Counted from the first letter of the stretch, positions 1 through 7,536 are shown. The stretch: 40,631 nucleotides of DNA from Patescibacteria group bacterium (GCA_020057505.1 JAGVFQ010000034.1:1-40631); one strand, 5' to 3'. Notes: generated from the sequence alone by a model not told the origin. A program made the numbers and translations.

Positions 1-98
1 AAAGTGCTTAATTATTTTTTTAATCTTAAAAGTCGAAATTTTATTTTGATTTAGCATATATCTCTATTATATCAGAGATAGGTGCTAGTCTAGAGCCT

Positions 99-749
99 TT
101 AATGTTCATTATAAATCCAAACAGCCTTGTCGCTTCGGGCAATGTCGGCTGGAGTGGTGGTTTCTTGCAGTTCGATCGGCGAAAGAAATTCTTTTTTAAA
201 AATTATTTTTTCCCTTTGGTCCCAGTTGGCGGCTTCATAGAAGGCTTTTTGAACAAAGCCGCTACAGCAAAATCTCTGGCGGCCTAAGAGTTTTTCACTG
301 AATTTTCTGGAAAAAATAGCCAAAAGAAAACGCCTTAGTTTTAATCTATAATAAGGCGCGTCAACATTCATCAGCATAAAAGCAATAATTCTTTTTCTTG
401 TATCCATGTTGAGGCCGGGAATCCTTTTGACGCCGATGTCATAGATTTCGGGATTTTTCAAATACTTGTCTAATTTATGAATTTCAATGCCTCGTGGATC
501 GACCGCTTCAATAATTTGGTTATAGAAATATCCTTTTTGGGGATTTTTAGGAAATAAAACCAAGGCCGTATGATCCCAATAGCTTTTGGTTATTTTCCTT
601 AGAGTTATTCTTAAAAGAGTCCGCAGAAAACTGCCCTTAACTTTTTTATGGCGGATTAAAACGATATCTGCTTCTTTTAGGGGAGGCAATTTGCCTCTTA
701 TGTGCTCCAAGGATGAGATTTGTTTTTTGGTCGTTGTTTTTACTGCCAT
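99..749 (-). CDS. YiiX-like permuted NlpC/P60 (papain-fold) hydrolase
   Basis: 216 aa. Seen: an N-terminal 'EADIVLIRHKK' segment followed by 'YWDHTALVLF' (His near residue 60) and a late 'FCCSGFVQKAFYEA' segment. That order, with His before Cys, is the pattern of the circularly permuted papain-like YiiX/YebB/LRAT-type proteins, which act as amidases or acyl-transferring thiol hydrolases. No signal peptide is visible and the N-terminus is basic. It faces away from the next gene and is monocistronic within the window. Function is inferred from motif order only; the substrate (peptidoglycan stem peptide or lipid) cannot be told from sequence. The first Met is the only one near the conserved start. 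Confidence 0.6.
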   Translation of the reverse strand: MAVKTTTKKQISSLEHIRGKLPPLKEADIVLIRHKKVKGSFLRTLLRITLRKITKSYWDHTALVLFPKNPQKGYFYNQIIEAVDPRGIEIHKLDKYLKNPEIYDIGVKRIPGLNMDTRKRIIAFMLMNVDAPYYRLKLRRFLLAIFSRKFSEKLLGRQRFCCSGFVQKAFYEAANWDQREKIIFKKEFLSPIELQETTTPADIARSDKAVWIYNEH

Positions 750-810
750 ACAGTTTTATTATATATTATCCAGAAGATTTAGACAATAATTAAGTTTTTT
801 TGCCTGTCGC

Positions 811-826
811 CCCGACTAAAGTCGGG
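811..826. repeat. Short palindromic repeat (CCCGACTAAAGTCGGG)
   Basis: A perfect 7-bp inverted repeat, CCCGACT/AGTCGGG around AA, followed by ACTCC. The same 16-nt core recurs at 15506-15521, so this is a dispersed intergenic repeat rather than a gene-specific terminator. It lies in the 318-nt gap between the YiiX-like gene and the zinc-ribbon gene, which otherwise holds the promoter and leader of the latter. Confidence 0.7.
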
Positions 827-882
827 ACTCCTTAGTTGATTTATCACTAATTTTAGCCAAATTTCATTAATCGTTGCGGGGG

Positions 883-911
883 TTGACAAAATTTTGCCTA
901 TGCTGTATACT
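883..911 (+). promoter_or_regulatory. Sigma70-type promoter for the zinc-ribbon gene
   Basis: TTGACA (883-888), a 17-nt spacer, then TATACT (906-911). It is a near-consensus promoter whose predicted start is about 150 nt upstream of the start codon, giving a long leader. Confidence 0.8.
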
Positions 912-923
912 GGCTTTAAGTTT

Positions 924-1052
924 GGTTACTTTAACGAAATAACTTAACGTTAATTCGAGTTAAGTCCTTGAATAGCTCTCTTATGGAGAGATAGTCGACA
1001 AGGGTCAAAAACCAACGATGATTTAAATATAAAAGGTACAAAATACCTTGTC
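924..1052 (+). promoter_or_regulatory. Structured leader with boxA-like element and hairpins
   Basis: Just after the promoter lies GGTTACTTTAACGAA, similar to the E. coli rrn boxA TGCTCTTTAACA. Three small inverted repeats follow: ACTTAAC/GTTAAGT (about 943-964), CTCTC/GAGAG (about 976-990) and AAGGTA/TACCTT (about 1033-1049). TTGGTTACTTTAA is shared word for word with the leader of the gene at 2721. Function is inferred (antitermination, stability or attenuation). Confidence 0.4.
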
Positions 1053-1067
1053 ACAAACAAAGGACAT

Positions 1068-1253
1068 ATGCCATATTCTGATTTTGGGGATAGACCCCAA
1101 CGCCAGATGTTCGATGTCTCCGGAATGGGTTTAAAATGCGCGGATTGCGGTGTCGATATCACCGAATTGCCTTTCAAACCTTCGTCCGACAGACCAGTCT
1201 ATTGCCGAGATTGCAATCGCAAACGCAAGAGCAATTTCAAGCGAAGATTCTAA
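1068..1253 (+). CDS. Small CxxC/CxxC zinc-ribbon protein
   Basis: 61 aa. Seen: CADC at residues 24-27, then 18 residues including 'ELPFKPSSDRPVYC', then CRDC, then a basic tail rich in Lys and Arg. This closely matches the small zinc-ribbon family described as CxxC-x17-CxxC (TIGR04272-like), common in CPR genomes and often tied to RNA or DNA binding, with one extra spacer residue here. Start chosen at the first ATG, which has AGGA just upstream (a short 3-nt spacing). It has its own promoter, long leader and terminator. Binding partner unknown. Confidence 0.75.
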   Translation: MPYSDFGDRPQRQMFDVSGMGLKCADCGVDITELPFKPSSDRPVYCRDCNRKRKSNFKRRF

Positions 1254-1270
1254 GAACATTAGACGATTAC

Positions 1271-1303
1271 AAAAAGCTCTCATCTTGAGGGCTTTTTGAT
1301 TTG
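1271..1303 (+). terminator. Rho-independent terminator
   Basis: AAAAAGCTCTC/GAGGGCTTTTT forms an 11-bp stem with one G-U pair and a 5-nt loop, and its 3' arm ends in T's. It lies 18 nt after the zinc-ribbon stop codon. Confidence 0.75.
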
Positions 1304-1334
1304 TCCAAATAATCATTTTTAACTGAGACGAAAC

Positions 1335-1363
1335 TTGACATTTCATTTAGCTTATGCTATTAT
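1335..1363 (+). promoter_or_regulatory. Sigma70-type promoter with extended -10
   Basis: TTGACA (1335-1340), 17 nt, TATTAT (1358-1363), with TGC directly before the -10. It drives the MYG1-like gene starting at 1409. This leader is short and lacks the boxA-like word and hairpin seen in other units. Confidence 0.8.
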
Positions 1364-1408
1364 AAAAAATAAGTATTTATTGTTTTAATATCAATAAAAT
1401 TTATTAAT

Positions 1409-2431
1409 ATGGAAGCTAAGAAAATTCTTATTCCCAACAAACCTCACCTCGATCCCATCGCGGCGATTTATATTTTGGGCCAATACGGCCAAGAGCAATT
1501 TCCCGGTATTGATACTGCGGAGATTATTTTTTATGAAAGTGGCGAAGATCCGAGTGAAGAAGAACGAGCGCGACTCGAAGGCGAAGGCGTCTTAATGATT
1601 GATGTTGGCGGGGGATTATTTGATCATCATCAAAGCCAAGGGAATATCAAAGAAACTTCTGCCTCGCTCGCGGCCACTTATTTAGGTGTAGAAAATAATC
1701 CGGAACTAAACGCGCTCTTGAGCTATGTGCGCGAAGACGATCTCGAAGGCTTGCACAATCGCTTTGGCGATTTGGCCTATCTGCTCAAATGCATGCACAA
1801 GCAAAATATGTCTTCCACTGAAGTCGTGCAAACCGCTCTTCAGGTTTTGCATCTGTTCCAAACCTCCCAGCTTGACTGGCATCAGAATGTTCACCAAGAA
1901 TATGAAGCTAAATGCAAAATAATCAGAGTCAAGCATTTCAAACGCAAAATGAAAGTCGGTATCATCGAATCCGACAATATCCAGGTGGCAAATTACGGCA
2001 TTACGGCTGATAATTTATCAGTAGTGATCCAATTGCGATCTACCGGCCACGTGATGATTTTGACTAATAAACTGCATCGAATTGATTTGCGGGAAATTAT
2101 TGGCGCGATCAGAAAAAGAGAATTGGAATTGCGCGGCTATACCGAACCTATCGATCCCAAGCGCTTGCAATTCGAAGGCAAGAATTCTCAGTTGCCTATG
2201 TGGTTTTATCACCGCTCGCTCAATTCTTTTTTGAATGGTTCGGACGCACTAAGCAAAACTGAAGCCACGAAAGTTCCTTTTGAAGAAATTATTCAATTCG
2301 TTATTTATGGTTTGACTACCGACGAATCCGAATTCTGCGACTGTGCCCAAGGCGGCGCTAATTGCCCCTTTGCCAATTATGGTTTTAGCAAATGCGCAGC
2401 CAAAAGAAGGGGAGAAATATACGAATCTTAA
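1409..2431 (+). CDS. MYG1/DHH-like putative phosphoesterase with Cys-rich tail
   Basis: 340 aa. Seen: an N-terminal 'NKPHLDPIAAIYIL' segment and 'LMIDVGGGLFDHHQ' near residues 62-75. The latter resembles the 'DVGG..(R)FDHHQ' signature of MYG1/UPF0160 and wider DHH phosphoesterases, where Asp and His bind catalytic metals. A C-terminal cluster C-x-C-x6-C-x9-C ('CDCAQGGANC...KC') could bind a metal. The classical MYG1 'TH.G.FH.DE' start is only loosely matched, so substrate and even activity are uncertain. Alternative: an uncharacterised CPR protein that has borrowed only the DHH-like core. It has its own promoter and a strong downstream palindrome, so it is probably monocistronic. Confidence 0.5.
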   Translation: MEAKKILIPNKPHLDPIAAIYILGQYGQEQFPGIDTAEIIFYESGEDPSEEERARLEGEGVLMIDVGGGLFDHHQSQGNIKETSASLAATYLGVENNPELNALLSYVREDDLEGLHNRFGDLAYLLKCMHKQNMSSTEVVQTALQVLHLFQTSQLDWHQNVHQEYEAKCKIIRVKHFKRKMKVGIIESDNIQVANYGITADNLSVVIQLRSTGHVMILTNKLHRIDLREIIGAIRKRELELRGYTEPIDPKRLQFEGKNSQLPMWFYHRSLNSFLNGSDALSKTEATKVPFEEIIQFVIYGLTTDESEFCDCAQGGANCPFANYGFSKCAAKRRGEIYES

Positions 2432-2460
2432 TTTAGCCAATATAAACTTAAATTAATCAT

Positions 2461-2488
2461 TTAAATCCCGATTTTAATCGGGATTTAA
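2461..2488 (+). terminator. Long palindrome, probable terminator
   Basis: TTAAATCCCGATT/AATCGGGATTTAA is a perfect inverted repeat with a 2-nt centre, about 30 nt after the MYG1-like stop. The following tract is AT-rich rather than a clean T-run, so it may also act as a processing or repeat element. Confidence 0.55.
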
Positions 2489-2552
2489 AATAAATTAATA
2501 TTTATTTTTAGCTAAATTAAGCCAAAATATCTAATTTTAAGCCCCAAAATCC

Positions 2553-2581
2553 TTGACAATTTTTGCCACTTATGCTATACT
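2553..2581 (+). promoter_or_regulatory. Sigma70-type promoter with extended -10
   Basis: TTGACA (2553-2558), 17 nt, TATACT (2576-2581), with TGC directly before the -10. The spacer (TTTTGCC..TATGC) resembles the promoter at 883. Confidence 0.85.
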
Positions 2582-2596
2582 AAAATATTAGAAAAT

Positions 2597-2669
2597 AGTT
2601 CTTTACAACTATTATTTCCGTCAAAATTGGTTACTTTAAAGCAGAGCAACTAGCTTTGGCGGAAATAAT
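2597..2669 (+). promoter_or_regulatory. boxA-like word plus 15-bp leader hairpin
   Basis: AGTTCTTTACAA (2597-2608) resembles boxA. It is followed by a 15-bp stem, ATTATTTCCGTCAAA (2611-2625) with TTTGGCGGAAATAAT (2655-2669), having one G-U pair. The 29-nt loop contains TTGGTTACTTTAA, also found in the 1068 leader. The hairpin ends about 35 nt before the GGAGG ribosome site at 2709-2713. Confidence 0.5.
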
Positions 2670-2720
2670 TTTTCCACGAAACAAACAATAGTCCGAAACA
2701 CTCACACGGAGGAATAAGTC

Positions 2721-3365
2721 ATGGCGATTATCACACTGAAAGCGGAAGTTCTGCATCAGAGCAATGGCTGCCCGATCTGCGGCGGCGAGAAGACCAAGCG
2801 GGCGAAGACCTGCGCCAAGTGCCGCAAGGAACACGGTGCGGTCGTCACCGACGCGGTCGACAAGATCGCCGAGACGATCGAAACCGCCAAGGCCGGCCAC
2901 GAGGCGGCTCTGGAAGGCGGCACCAAGCGCGACATCGCGTTCGGGCTGATCCTGGCTCAGGTCAAGATCGACAAGAATGCCGTCTCGCACCTCAGCAACG
3001 GTACCGTCCAGGGTTACTGGGAATGCAAGCGGATGATCGATGGCGGCTTCGTGTCGCTCTTCGTCTTCGGCACGGCGCTCGAACCCGGCAAGGTTTACAC
3101 CGCCATGATCGAACTCAAGACCAAGCAGCCGCGGCCCGGTTGCACCGTCCACTATCTCCGCGCCGAGGTCGTGCCCGACGGCATCCGCTCGGACATGAAG
3201 CTGGCGGTCGTTCCGGCCATCGAAGCCACGAAGCTCAGCTCGAACCTCCCCTCGATGAAGGTGCGGGAAGAGCGGCGCTCCTGCGCCATCGGCTTCCTGC
3301 CGGTCAATCCGCCGCCGAAACCGGAGGAGAAGGCCACCATCGTCGAACAGCCCACGGCCAACTAG
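2721..3365 (+). CDS. GC-rich zinc-finger protein of unknown function
   Basis: 214 aa; not recognised. Seen: an N-terminal CPIC...CAKC pair (residues about 17-34) that should bind Zn, an Ala/Glu/Lys-rich helical stretch, a middle region 'VQGYWECKRMIDGGFVSLFVFG' that looks beta-rich, and a Pro-rich tail. The gene is far richer in G+C than its neighbours (lines 2761-3360 are visibly G/C-dominated, with Lys AAG, Ala GCC and Val GTC preferred). A GGAGG site lies 7 nt before ATG. Promoter, leader and terminator look like those of other local units, so the coding region differs while the expression signals match. The opposite-strand 297-aa ORF is a shadow of the GC bias. Likely highly expressed or transferred. 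Confidence 0.7.
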   Translation: MAIITLKAEVLHQSNGCPICGGEKTKRAKTCAKCRKEHGAVVTDAVDKIAETIETAKAGHEAALEGGTKRDIAFGLILAQVKIDKNAVSHLSNGTVQGYWECKRMIDGGFVSLFVFGTALEPGKVYTAMIELKTKQPRPGCTVHYLRAEVVPDGIRSDMKLAVVPAIEATKLSSNLPSMKVREERRSCAIGFLPVNPPPKPEEKATIVEQPTAN

Positions 3366-3379
3366 GCCACAACCAACAA

Positions 3380-3435
3380 GGAGGAATAACAAAGGGACCC
3401 AATCGCAATATGCGAGCGGGTCCCTGATTTTTTTC
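3380..3435 (+). terminator. Post-stop GGAGG followed by terminator
   Basis: AAGGAGG (3378-3384) begins about a dozen nt after the TAG stop with no ORF behind it. Nine nt later a stem AGGGACCC (3393-3400)/GGGTCCCT (3418-3425) leads into a T-run. The terminator is strong. The Shine-Dalgarno-like word without a gene is odd and is discussed under findings. Confidence 0.8.
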
Positions 3436-3463
3436 AATTTATTTTTATCGAAGTCTCTTTTTC

Positions 3464-3500
3464 GTTCCCCCTTTGTTAAGGGGGACAGGGGGTTGTTCAC
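3464..3500. repeat. CCCCCTT-AAGGGGG palindromic repeat, copy 1
   Basis: CCCCCTTTGTTAAGGGGG followed by ACAGGGGGTTGTTCACC. The same design recurs at 4502-4540, inverted at 4652-4691, degenerate at 4718-4757, and twice inside priA at 7052-7122. Confidence 0.85.
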
Positions 3501-3527
3501 CACAGAATTTCTCAAATCCTCCAATAT

Positions 3528-4475
3528 TTATTTTAAAACTTTCCCCACCATCTCCACATAACCATTTAAAAATTCTTTGCCGTTCACTTCTTTTTTCCCT
3601 TCCATTTGAACCTTATCTAGAATCAAACTGCCTTCGCCACAGACAACGGCCAATTCACCTGAAGCGGTTTTAAATACTTCACCGGCATTTTTACTGCCTG
3701 GCTCATTGGTAATTTTAGCTTTTATTATCTTTAATCTTTTGCCATCAAGTTCCGTAAAGCTTCCCGGCCAGGGAGTAAAAGCGCGGATCTGCCGCTCAAT
3801 TTCTACAGCCGATTTCGACCAATTAATCCGTCCGTCATCGCGAGTCAAAATCTTCGTATAAGTCACTTGGGTCATATCCTGCTCTTGCGGCTCTAATTCT
3901 TGATTTAGCCACTTGGGCAGGGTCTTAATCAAGAGCTTCGCCCCGAGGTCGGCTAATTTATCATGCAGTGTGCCGCTTGTGTCATCTGGCGCGATCCTAA
4001 TCGCTTCTTCGGCCAAAATTGAGCCATGGTCCATTATTTCGTCCATTAGCATGATTGTAACGCCGGTTTCCGCTACGCCCTGCCAAATAGCATATTGGAT
4101 AGGGGAGGCGCCGCGGAATTTGGGCAGGAGCGAACCATGCACATTGATAGCGCCAAGTTTGGGTAATTCTAAAATTTCTTTGGGAATAATTTTGCCATAA
4201 GCCGCGGTAATAATTAAATCGGGCTTTAATTTTTTTAAGTCAGCTAAAAAAACAGGGTCTTTCAGATTGCTCGGCTGCAGTACTTTGATTTTATTTTTTA
4301 GCGCTAAAACTTTCGTCGGCGGGGGAGCCATGGTTTGATGCCGGCCGATTGGCTTGTCCGGCTGCGCGACAAGAACTTTAATCGAATAATCCGCTGACAA
4401 CAAAGCTTTGAAAATTTTAGCCGCAAATTCCGGCGTACCGAAAAAAATTATTTTAGGTTTGTTATTTTGAGGCAT
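3528..4475 (-). CDS. fmt: Methionyl-tRNA formyltransferase
   Basis: 315 aa, the usual family length. Transfers a formyl group from 10-formyl-THF to Met-tRNA(fMet) in the cytoplasm so that translation can start. Seen: 'IIFFGTPEFAAKIF' at the N-terminus, the 'NVHGSLLPKFRGASPIQ' active-site motif (Asn, His), 'IMLMDEIMDHG' with the catalytic Asp region, and the C-terminal 'VEIERQIRAFTPWPGSF' segment of the OB-like domain. The ORF track begins at 4541, but its first 22 residues are translated from a palindromic repeat, so the start is taken at 4475 ('MPQNNKPK'). No clear Shine-Dalgarno is seen. def lies upstream on the same strand, but about 280 nt of repeats separate them. Confidence 0.95.
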   Translation of the reverse strand: MPQNNKPKIIFFGTPEFAAKIFKALLSADYSIKVLVAQPDKPIGRHQTMAPPPTKVLALKNKIKVLQPSNLKDPVFLADLKKLKPDLIITAAYGKIIPKEILELPKLGAINVHGSLLPKFRGASPIQYAIWQGVAETGVTIMLMDEIMDHGSILAEEAIRIAPDDTSGTLHDKLADLGAKLLIKTLPKWLNQELEPQEQDMTQVTYTKILTRDDGRINWSKSAVEIERQIRAFTPWPGSFTELDGKRLKIIKAKITNEPGSKNAGEVFKTASGELAVVCGEGSLILDKVQMEGKKEVNGKEFLNGYVEMVGKVLK

Positions 4476-4501
4476 ATTCAACAAAATAAAGGTATTACTT
4501 C

Positions 4502-4540
4502 GTTCCCCCTTAACAAAAGGGGGACAGGGGGTTGTGCACA
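4502..4540. repeat. CCCCCTT-AAGGGGG palindromic repeat, copy 2
   Basis: Same orientation as copy 1, ending GGGGGTTGTGCAC. It sits directly upstream of fmt and artificially extends the fmt ORF. Confidence 0.85.
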
Positions 4541-4651
4541 CTCAAGGCTTGAATTATAGAATTACAATGAAAATTTATTATAAGCGAATTAAAAGAATAG
4601 TAACATACTTACGCAATACAATCTTACATTAAAGGAGTTGAATTGAACGGC

Positions 4652-4757
4652 GGTGAACAACCCCCCGCGGCCCCTTTTTGTAAGGGGGAATATTGCGAAT
4701 TCAAAGGTGTTACTTAGAGTTCCACCTTAGCAAAGGGGGATTAAGGAAGTTGTCACA
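4652..4757. repeat. Palindromic repeat copies 3 (inverted) and 4 (degenerate)
   Basis: GGTGAACAACCCCCC...CCCCTTTTTGTAAGGGGGAA (4652-4691) is the reverse complement of copy 1. A weaker copy, CCACCTTAGCAAAGGGGGATTAAGGAAGTTGTCAC, follows at 4718-4757 and overlaps the def stop codon. No gene is seen between def and fmt; this gap is made of repeats. Confidence 0.7.
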
Positions 4758-5220
4758 ACTGAACGTCGTTCGTGTAATTTATCACTTTGTCGATAAATAA
4801 AATGCCGTCCAGATGATCGAGCTCGTGCTGAATCACGCGGGCAAAGAGTCCCTTGGCTTTAAATTTGATGAATTTGCCATTCTCGTCTAATGTTTCCACT
4901 TTGACGTTCACCGGCCTTTTAATTAGACCAAATTTGCCGGGCACGGACAAACAACCCTCTTCATCTATAACCTTTCTCCATGAATGGCTGACGATGACAG
5001 GATTAATTAAGATCATGGGCTCATCTTCAGTGTTGATAATAACGATTCTAAGCGACTTGCCAACCTGCGGCGCGGCAATGCCGATGCCTTTGGCATTATT
5101 CACGGTCTCAATCATATCTGTGATTAATTGCTTAACATCGGGAATTAGATCACTCGCCACTTCTTCGGCTTTCTTGCGTAAGATTGAATTTGGCTCGGTG
5201 ATGATAGGGATTATTGACAT
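4753..5220 (-). CDS. def: Peptide deformylase
   Basis: 155 aa. Removes the N-formyl group from nascent proteins; a cytoplasmic metalloenzyme. Seen: all three family motifs, 'GIGIAAPQVG' (near residue 45), 'EEGCLSVPG' with the metal-binding Cys (near 90), and 'QHELDHLDG' with the HExxH metal site (near 133). Start at 'MSIIPIITEPNSILRK', the canonical N-terminus. The C-terminus is short, as in minimal type 1 enzymes. It works together with fmt, the next minus-strand gene. Confidence 0.97.
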   Translation of the reverse strand: MSIIPIITEPNSILRKKAEEVASDLIPDVKQLITDMIETVNNAKGIGIAAPQVGKSLRIVIINTEDEPMILINPVIVSHSWRKVIDEEGCLSVPGKFGLIKRPVNVKVETLDENGKFIKFKAKGLFARVIQHELDHLDGILFIDKVINYTNDVQL

Positions 5221-5308
5221 AGTTTTATAATTATATTAATGTTAATTAACGCCGTTCTTTATTTATAGCAGAATTTAACCAAAAAATCCAGAAATAGGAG
5301 GATTAGAT

Positions 5309-5515
5309 ATGGAAACAACACTGTTTGAAAAAGTGCTGTTCTGTTCATTTCTTGCAGCAGTGGCAATAACGATAATTGCCATTATTGCGGTTGTCATCGG
5401 CGTTATCTGGGCGATATTGACGGCGGCGACAACGGCTAAAATAATGGTAGTCGGCGGGATTTTAGTGGCCATAGTTAGCTGCAAATATGCCGCCTACATC
5501 TCAGAAGGTGATTAA
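5309..5515 (+). CDS. Tiny two-span membrane protein
   Basis: 68 aa; not recognised. Seen: two hydrophobic stretches, residues about 10-37 (very rich in Ile/Val/Ala) and about 42-58, with a short polar tail 'AAYISEGD'. AGGAGG lies 7 nt before ATG, which supports a real gene despite its size. GTTCTTTA (5254-5261) in the leader resembles the boxA-like words of other units. A terminator follows directly. Could be a small membrane regulator or a toxin-like peptide; no partner is adjacent. Confidence 0.65.
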   Translation: METTLFEKVLFCSFLAAVAITIIAIIAVVIGVIWAILTAATTAKIMVVGGILVAIVSCKYAAYISEGD

Positions 5516-5518
5516 ACG

Positions 5519-5545
5519 GCTACGCTAAACGACGTAGCTTTTTTT
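5519..5545 (+). terminator. Rho-independent terminator
   Basis: GCTACG/CGTAGC stem (5519-5524 with 5533-5538), then seven T's, 4 nt after the stop codon. Confidence 0.8.
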
Positions 5546-5547
5546 AT

Positions 5548-7536
5548 TTATAATAAACTATCCGGATTAATGTCAATAATCCAATTATCGGGAATAGTAT
5601 CTAATATCTGATATCTTTTATCTCTTATCTTCACTATAATTTGATAACGATAGCGGCCGCGAACTTTAACAGAATAAATTGGCTGCGGCTGGCTGATTTC
5701 TATTCCTTTCAAACTTTCAATTTTTTTATTTAGTCCCATCCAAAGCCGCCGTGATTCGTAAATGACTTTTTTCTCATTTGGATGTTGAAAAATTAATTTT
5801 ATTAATTGGCTATAGGGCGGATAATGAAAATCTTCGCGATCCTTGAGCTCCTCATCATAAAATATTCCTGGATCACTCTTCAAGAGAGCCATAAGGGCAT
5901 AATTTTCCGGTTTGCGCGTTTGAATAATAATTTTCGCGGCAGGGGAGTATTCGGACGCTTTATATATTATATCAGAAAAAAGTTGGTAAGTTCTTTCGCT
6001 CGATCGGAAGTCCGGAAGATAGAGAATCGTGTCCGCGGAAACGATTCCAACCAGGCCGATTCTGGTCCAGTCCAAAGATTTTAAAGCCAGCTGCGTGCCG
6101 ATAATAACATCGCAATCAACTGAACAATATTTTTGTTCAGCCTGATTTTTCTTTTGTGTATCAATATCAATTCGCGCGATTTTTATATTTGAATCAATTT
6201 TTCTAATTTCATTTTCAATTTTTTGCGTTCCGGTTCCTAAAAATTTTATTTCCGGTCCGCGGCAGGAGGGACAGAAGAGCGGCACTCCTTGCTTAAAATT
6301 GCAATTATGGCATTTTAGATATTTATCGCCGTGATAGGTAAGCGGCAATTTACAATCAGGACATTTAAAAACATAACCGCAATCCTCGCAGATGGCGCTC
6401 GTCGAGGTACCCCGGCGGTTGATAAAAAGAAAAATCTGCTTCTTTTCTTCAAGTGTTTTTTCTATTGCTTCTTTTAAAGATTCACTGATAGGGGAATAAT
6501 TGCGCCCGCGGACTTCTTCACGCATATCAATTATTTTCGGCTTGATAATGTCTGCATCTCGCAATTCTAATAATTCGTAATCATTATTTTTAATTTTGTA
6601 ATAAGATTCTAGGCTTGGCGCCGAATCAGAAAGTAGAAGCTTAACATTGGTCAATTCAACGAGCTTTTCCGCAATTTCCCGATCATGATAGCGGGGATTT
6701 TGATCCCATTGCTTATGACTTGAATCATGCTCTCGATCAAGAATAATCAGGCCGAGATTGTCGACCGGCGCGAAGATCGCGATTCTCGTGCCAAGAATAA
6801 TTTTAGCCTGATTATTTCTTATCTTCTCCCACTCGCTAAAATATTCGCCATTTGAGAGATCGCCGTGCAAAATCGCTACCAGATCATTGCTAAAATATTT
6901 TTTGAATAAAGCCGTTAAATCATTCAGATTATTAATTTCCGGCGTGATTAGCAAAATCTGTTTACCACTAAGAGATAATCTTTTGGCTAATTCTAAATAA
7001 ATCTGCTTCTTATCTTCGTCTTTCGTATACCACAGGTAATATCTCTGTAAGTTCCCCCTTATTAAGGGGGGCGGGGGGATGTTTTGTTCCCCCTTATCAA
7101 AGGGGGCCAGTGGGTTGTTTACCGTGAAGATTGCATCAGCAATTGATTTTAAATTTTCACTCAAATCGATTGGCCTAATTTCATTTTTAACTATTTCTTT
7201 TTCCTTACCTTTTCTTTTAGGTATCTGGGGCAAAATCGCCTTTAGGATCAATCCCAGCGAGAGGTGATAATAATCAGCCATCCAAAAAGCGAGCTTGAGC
7301 TGCTTATCATTCATGAATGGCGTACTATCTATAATCCTAATAATAGCTTTCAATTTTATCTTAAGGTCTGATTCTTTTTTTAATTCCAAAACAATCCCGG
7401 TAATATTTTTATTGCGAAAGGGGATTTCAACAGCCTGGCCAACCTTAATTTCATTTTCCAGTTCCGATGGAATCAAATAGCTAAAAGTTTTGATTCTCAA
7501 TGGCAAGCGATTGATAGGAATTATTTCGGCGAACAT
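5548..7536 (-). CDS. priA: Primosomal protein N' (PriA) with degenerate ATPase motifs
   Basis: 662 aa. PriA reloads the replicative helicase at stalled forks. Seen: the N-terminal 3'-end-binding domain ('MFAEIIPINRLPLRIKTFSYLIP'), eight zinc cysteines ('CEDCGYVFKCPDC', 'KCHNC', 'FCPSCRG') and the conserved C-terminal domain. Odd: where family members have Walker A (GxTGSGKT), this one reads 'YTKDEDKKQIYLEL'; the DEEH box is 'DREHDSSHKQ'; motif VI (QxxGRAGR) is 'DIIYKASEYSPAAK'. ATP-driven unwinding is therefore unlikely, while structural DNA binding and zinc domains are kept. Two palindromic repeat copies are inserted in frame ('VNNPLAPFDKGE...') in the linker before the motor. No Shine-Dalgarno is evident. 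Confidence 0.9.
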   Translation of the reverse strand: MFAEIIPINRLPLRIKTFSYLIPSELENEIKVGQAVEIPFRNKNITGIVLELKKESDLKIKLKAIIRIIDSTPFMNDKQLKLAFWMADYYHLSLGLILKAILPQIPKRKGKEKEIVKNEIRPIDLSENLKSIADAIFTVNNPLAPFDKGEQNIPPPPLIRGNLQRYYLWYTKDEDKKQIYLELAKRLSLSGKQILLITPEINNLNDLTALFKKYFSNDLVAILHGDLSNGEYFSEWEKIRNNQAKIILGTRIAIFAPVDNLGLIILDREHDSSHKQWDQNPRYHDREIAEKLVELTNVKLLLSDSAPSLESYYKIKNNDYELLELRDADIIKPKIIDMREEVRGRNYSPISESLKEAIEKTLEEKKQIFLFINRRGTSTSAICEDCGYVFKCPDCKLPLTYHGDKYLKCHNCNFKQGVPLFCPSCRGPEIKFLGTGTQKIENEIRKIDSNIKIARIDIDTQKKNQAEQKYCSVDCDVIIGTQLALKSLDWTRIGLVGIVSADTILYLPDFRSSERTYQLFSDIIYKASEYSPAAKIIIQTRKPENYALMALLKSDPGIFYDEELKDREDFHYPPYSQLIKLIFQHPNEKKVIYESRRLWMGLNKKIESLKGIEISQPQPIYSVKVRGRYRYQIIVKIRDKRYQILDTIPDNWIIDINPDSLL
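7052..7122. repeat. Two tandem palindromic repeats inserted in frame in priA
   Basis: CCCCCTTATTAAGGGGG and CCCCCTTATCAAAGGGGG lie 35 nt apart and are of the same family as copies at 3464 and 4502. They add roughly 25 residues (reading 'NNPLAPFDKGEQ' and 'IPPPPLIRGN') to the PriA linker without breaking the frame. Confidence 0.85.

Noticed and set aside
2819-3427. 202-aa plus-strand ORF overlapping the GC-rich gene
   Set aside because: Arg/Gly/His-rich out-of-frame reading of a GC-rich gene; no start signal and runs into the terminator.
2631-3524. 297-aa minus-strand ORF opposite the GC-rich gene
   Set aside because: It is a shadow produced by high GC in the plus-strand gene; its composition (Arg/Gly/Asp/Leu-rich) is low in order, it has no ribosome site, and its N-terminus is palindromic-repeat translation.
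4476-4541. 22-residue N-terminal extension of Fmt in the ORF track
   Set aside because: Translated from a palindromic repeat; conserved Fmt sequence starts at the ATG at 4475.
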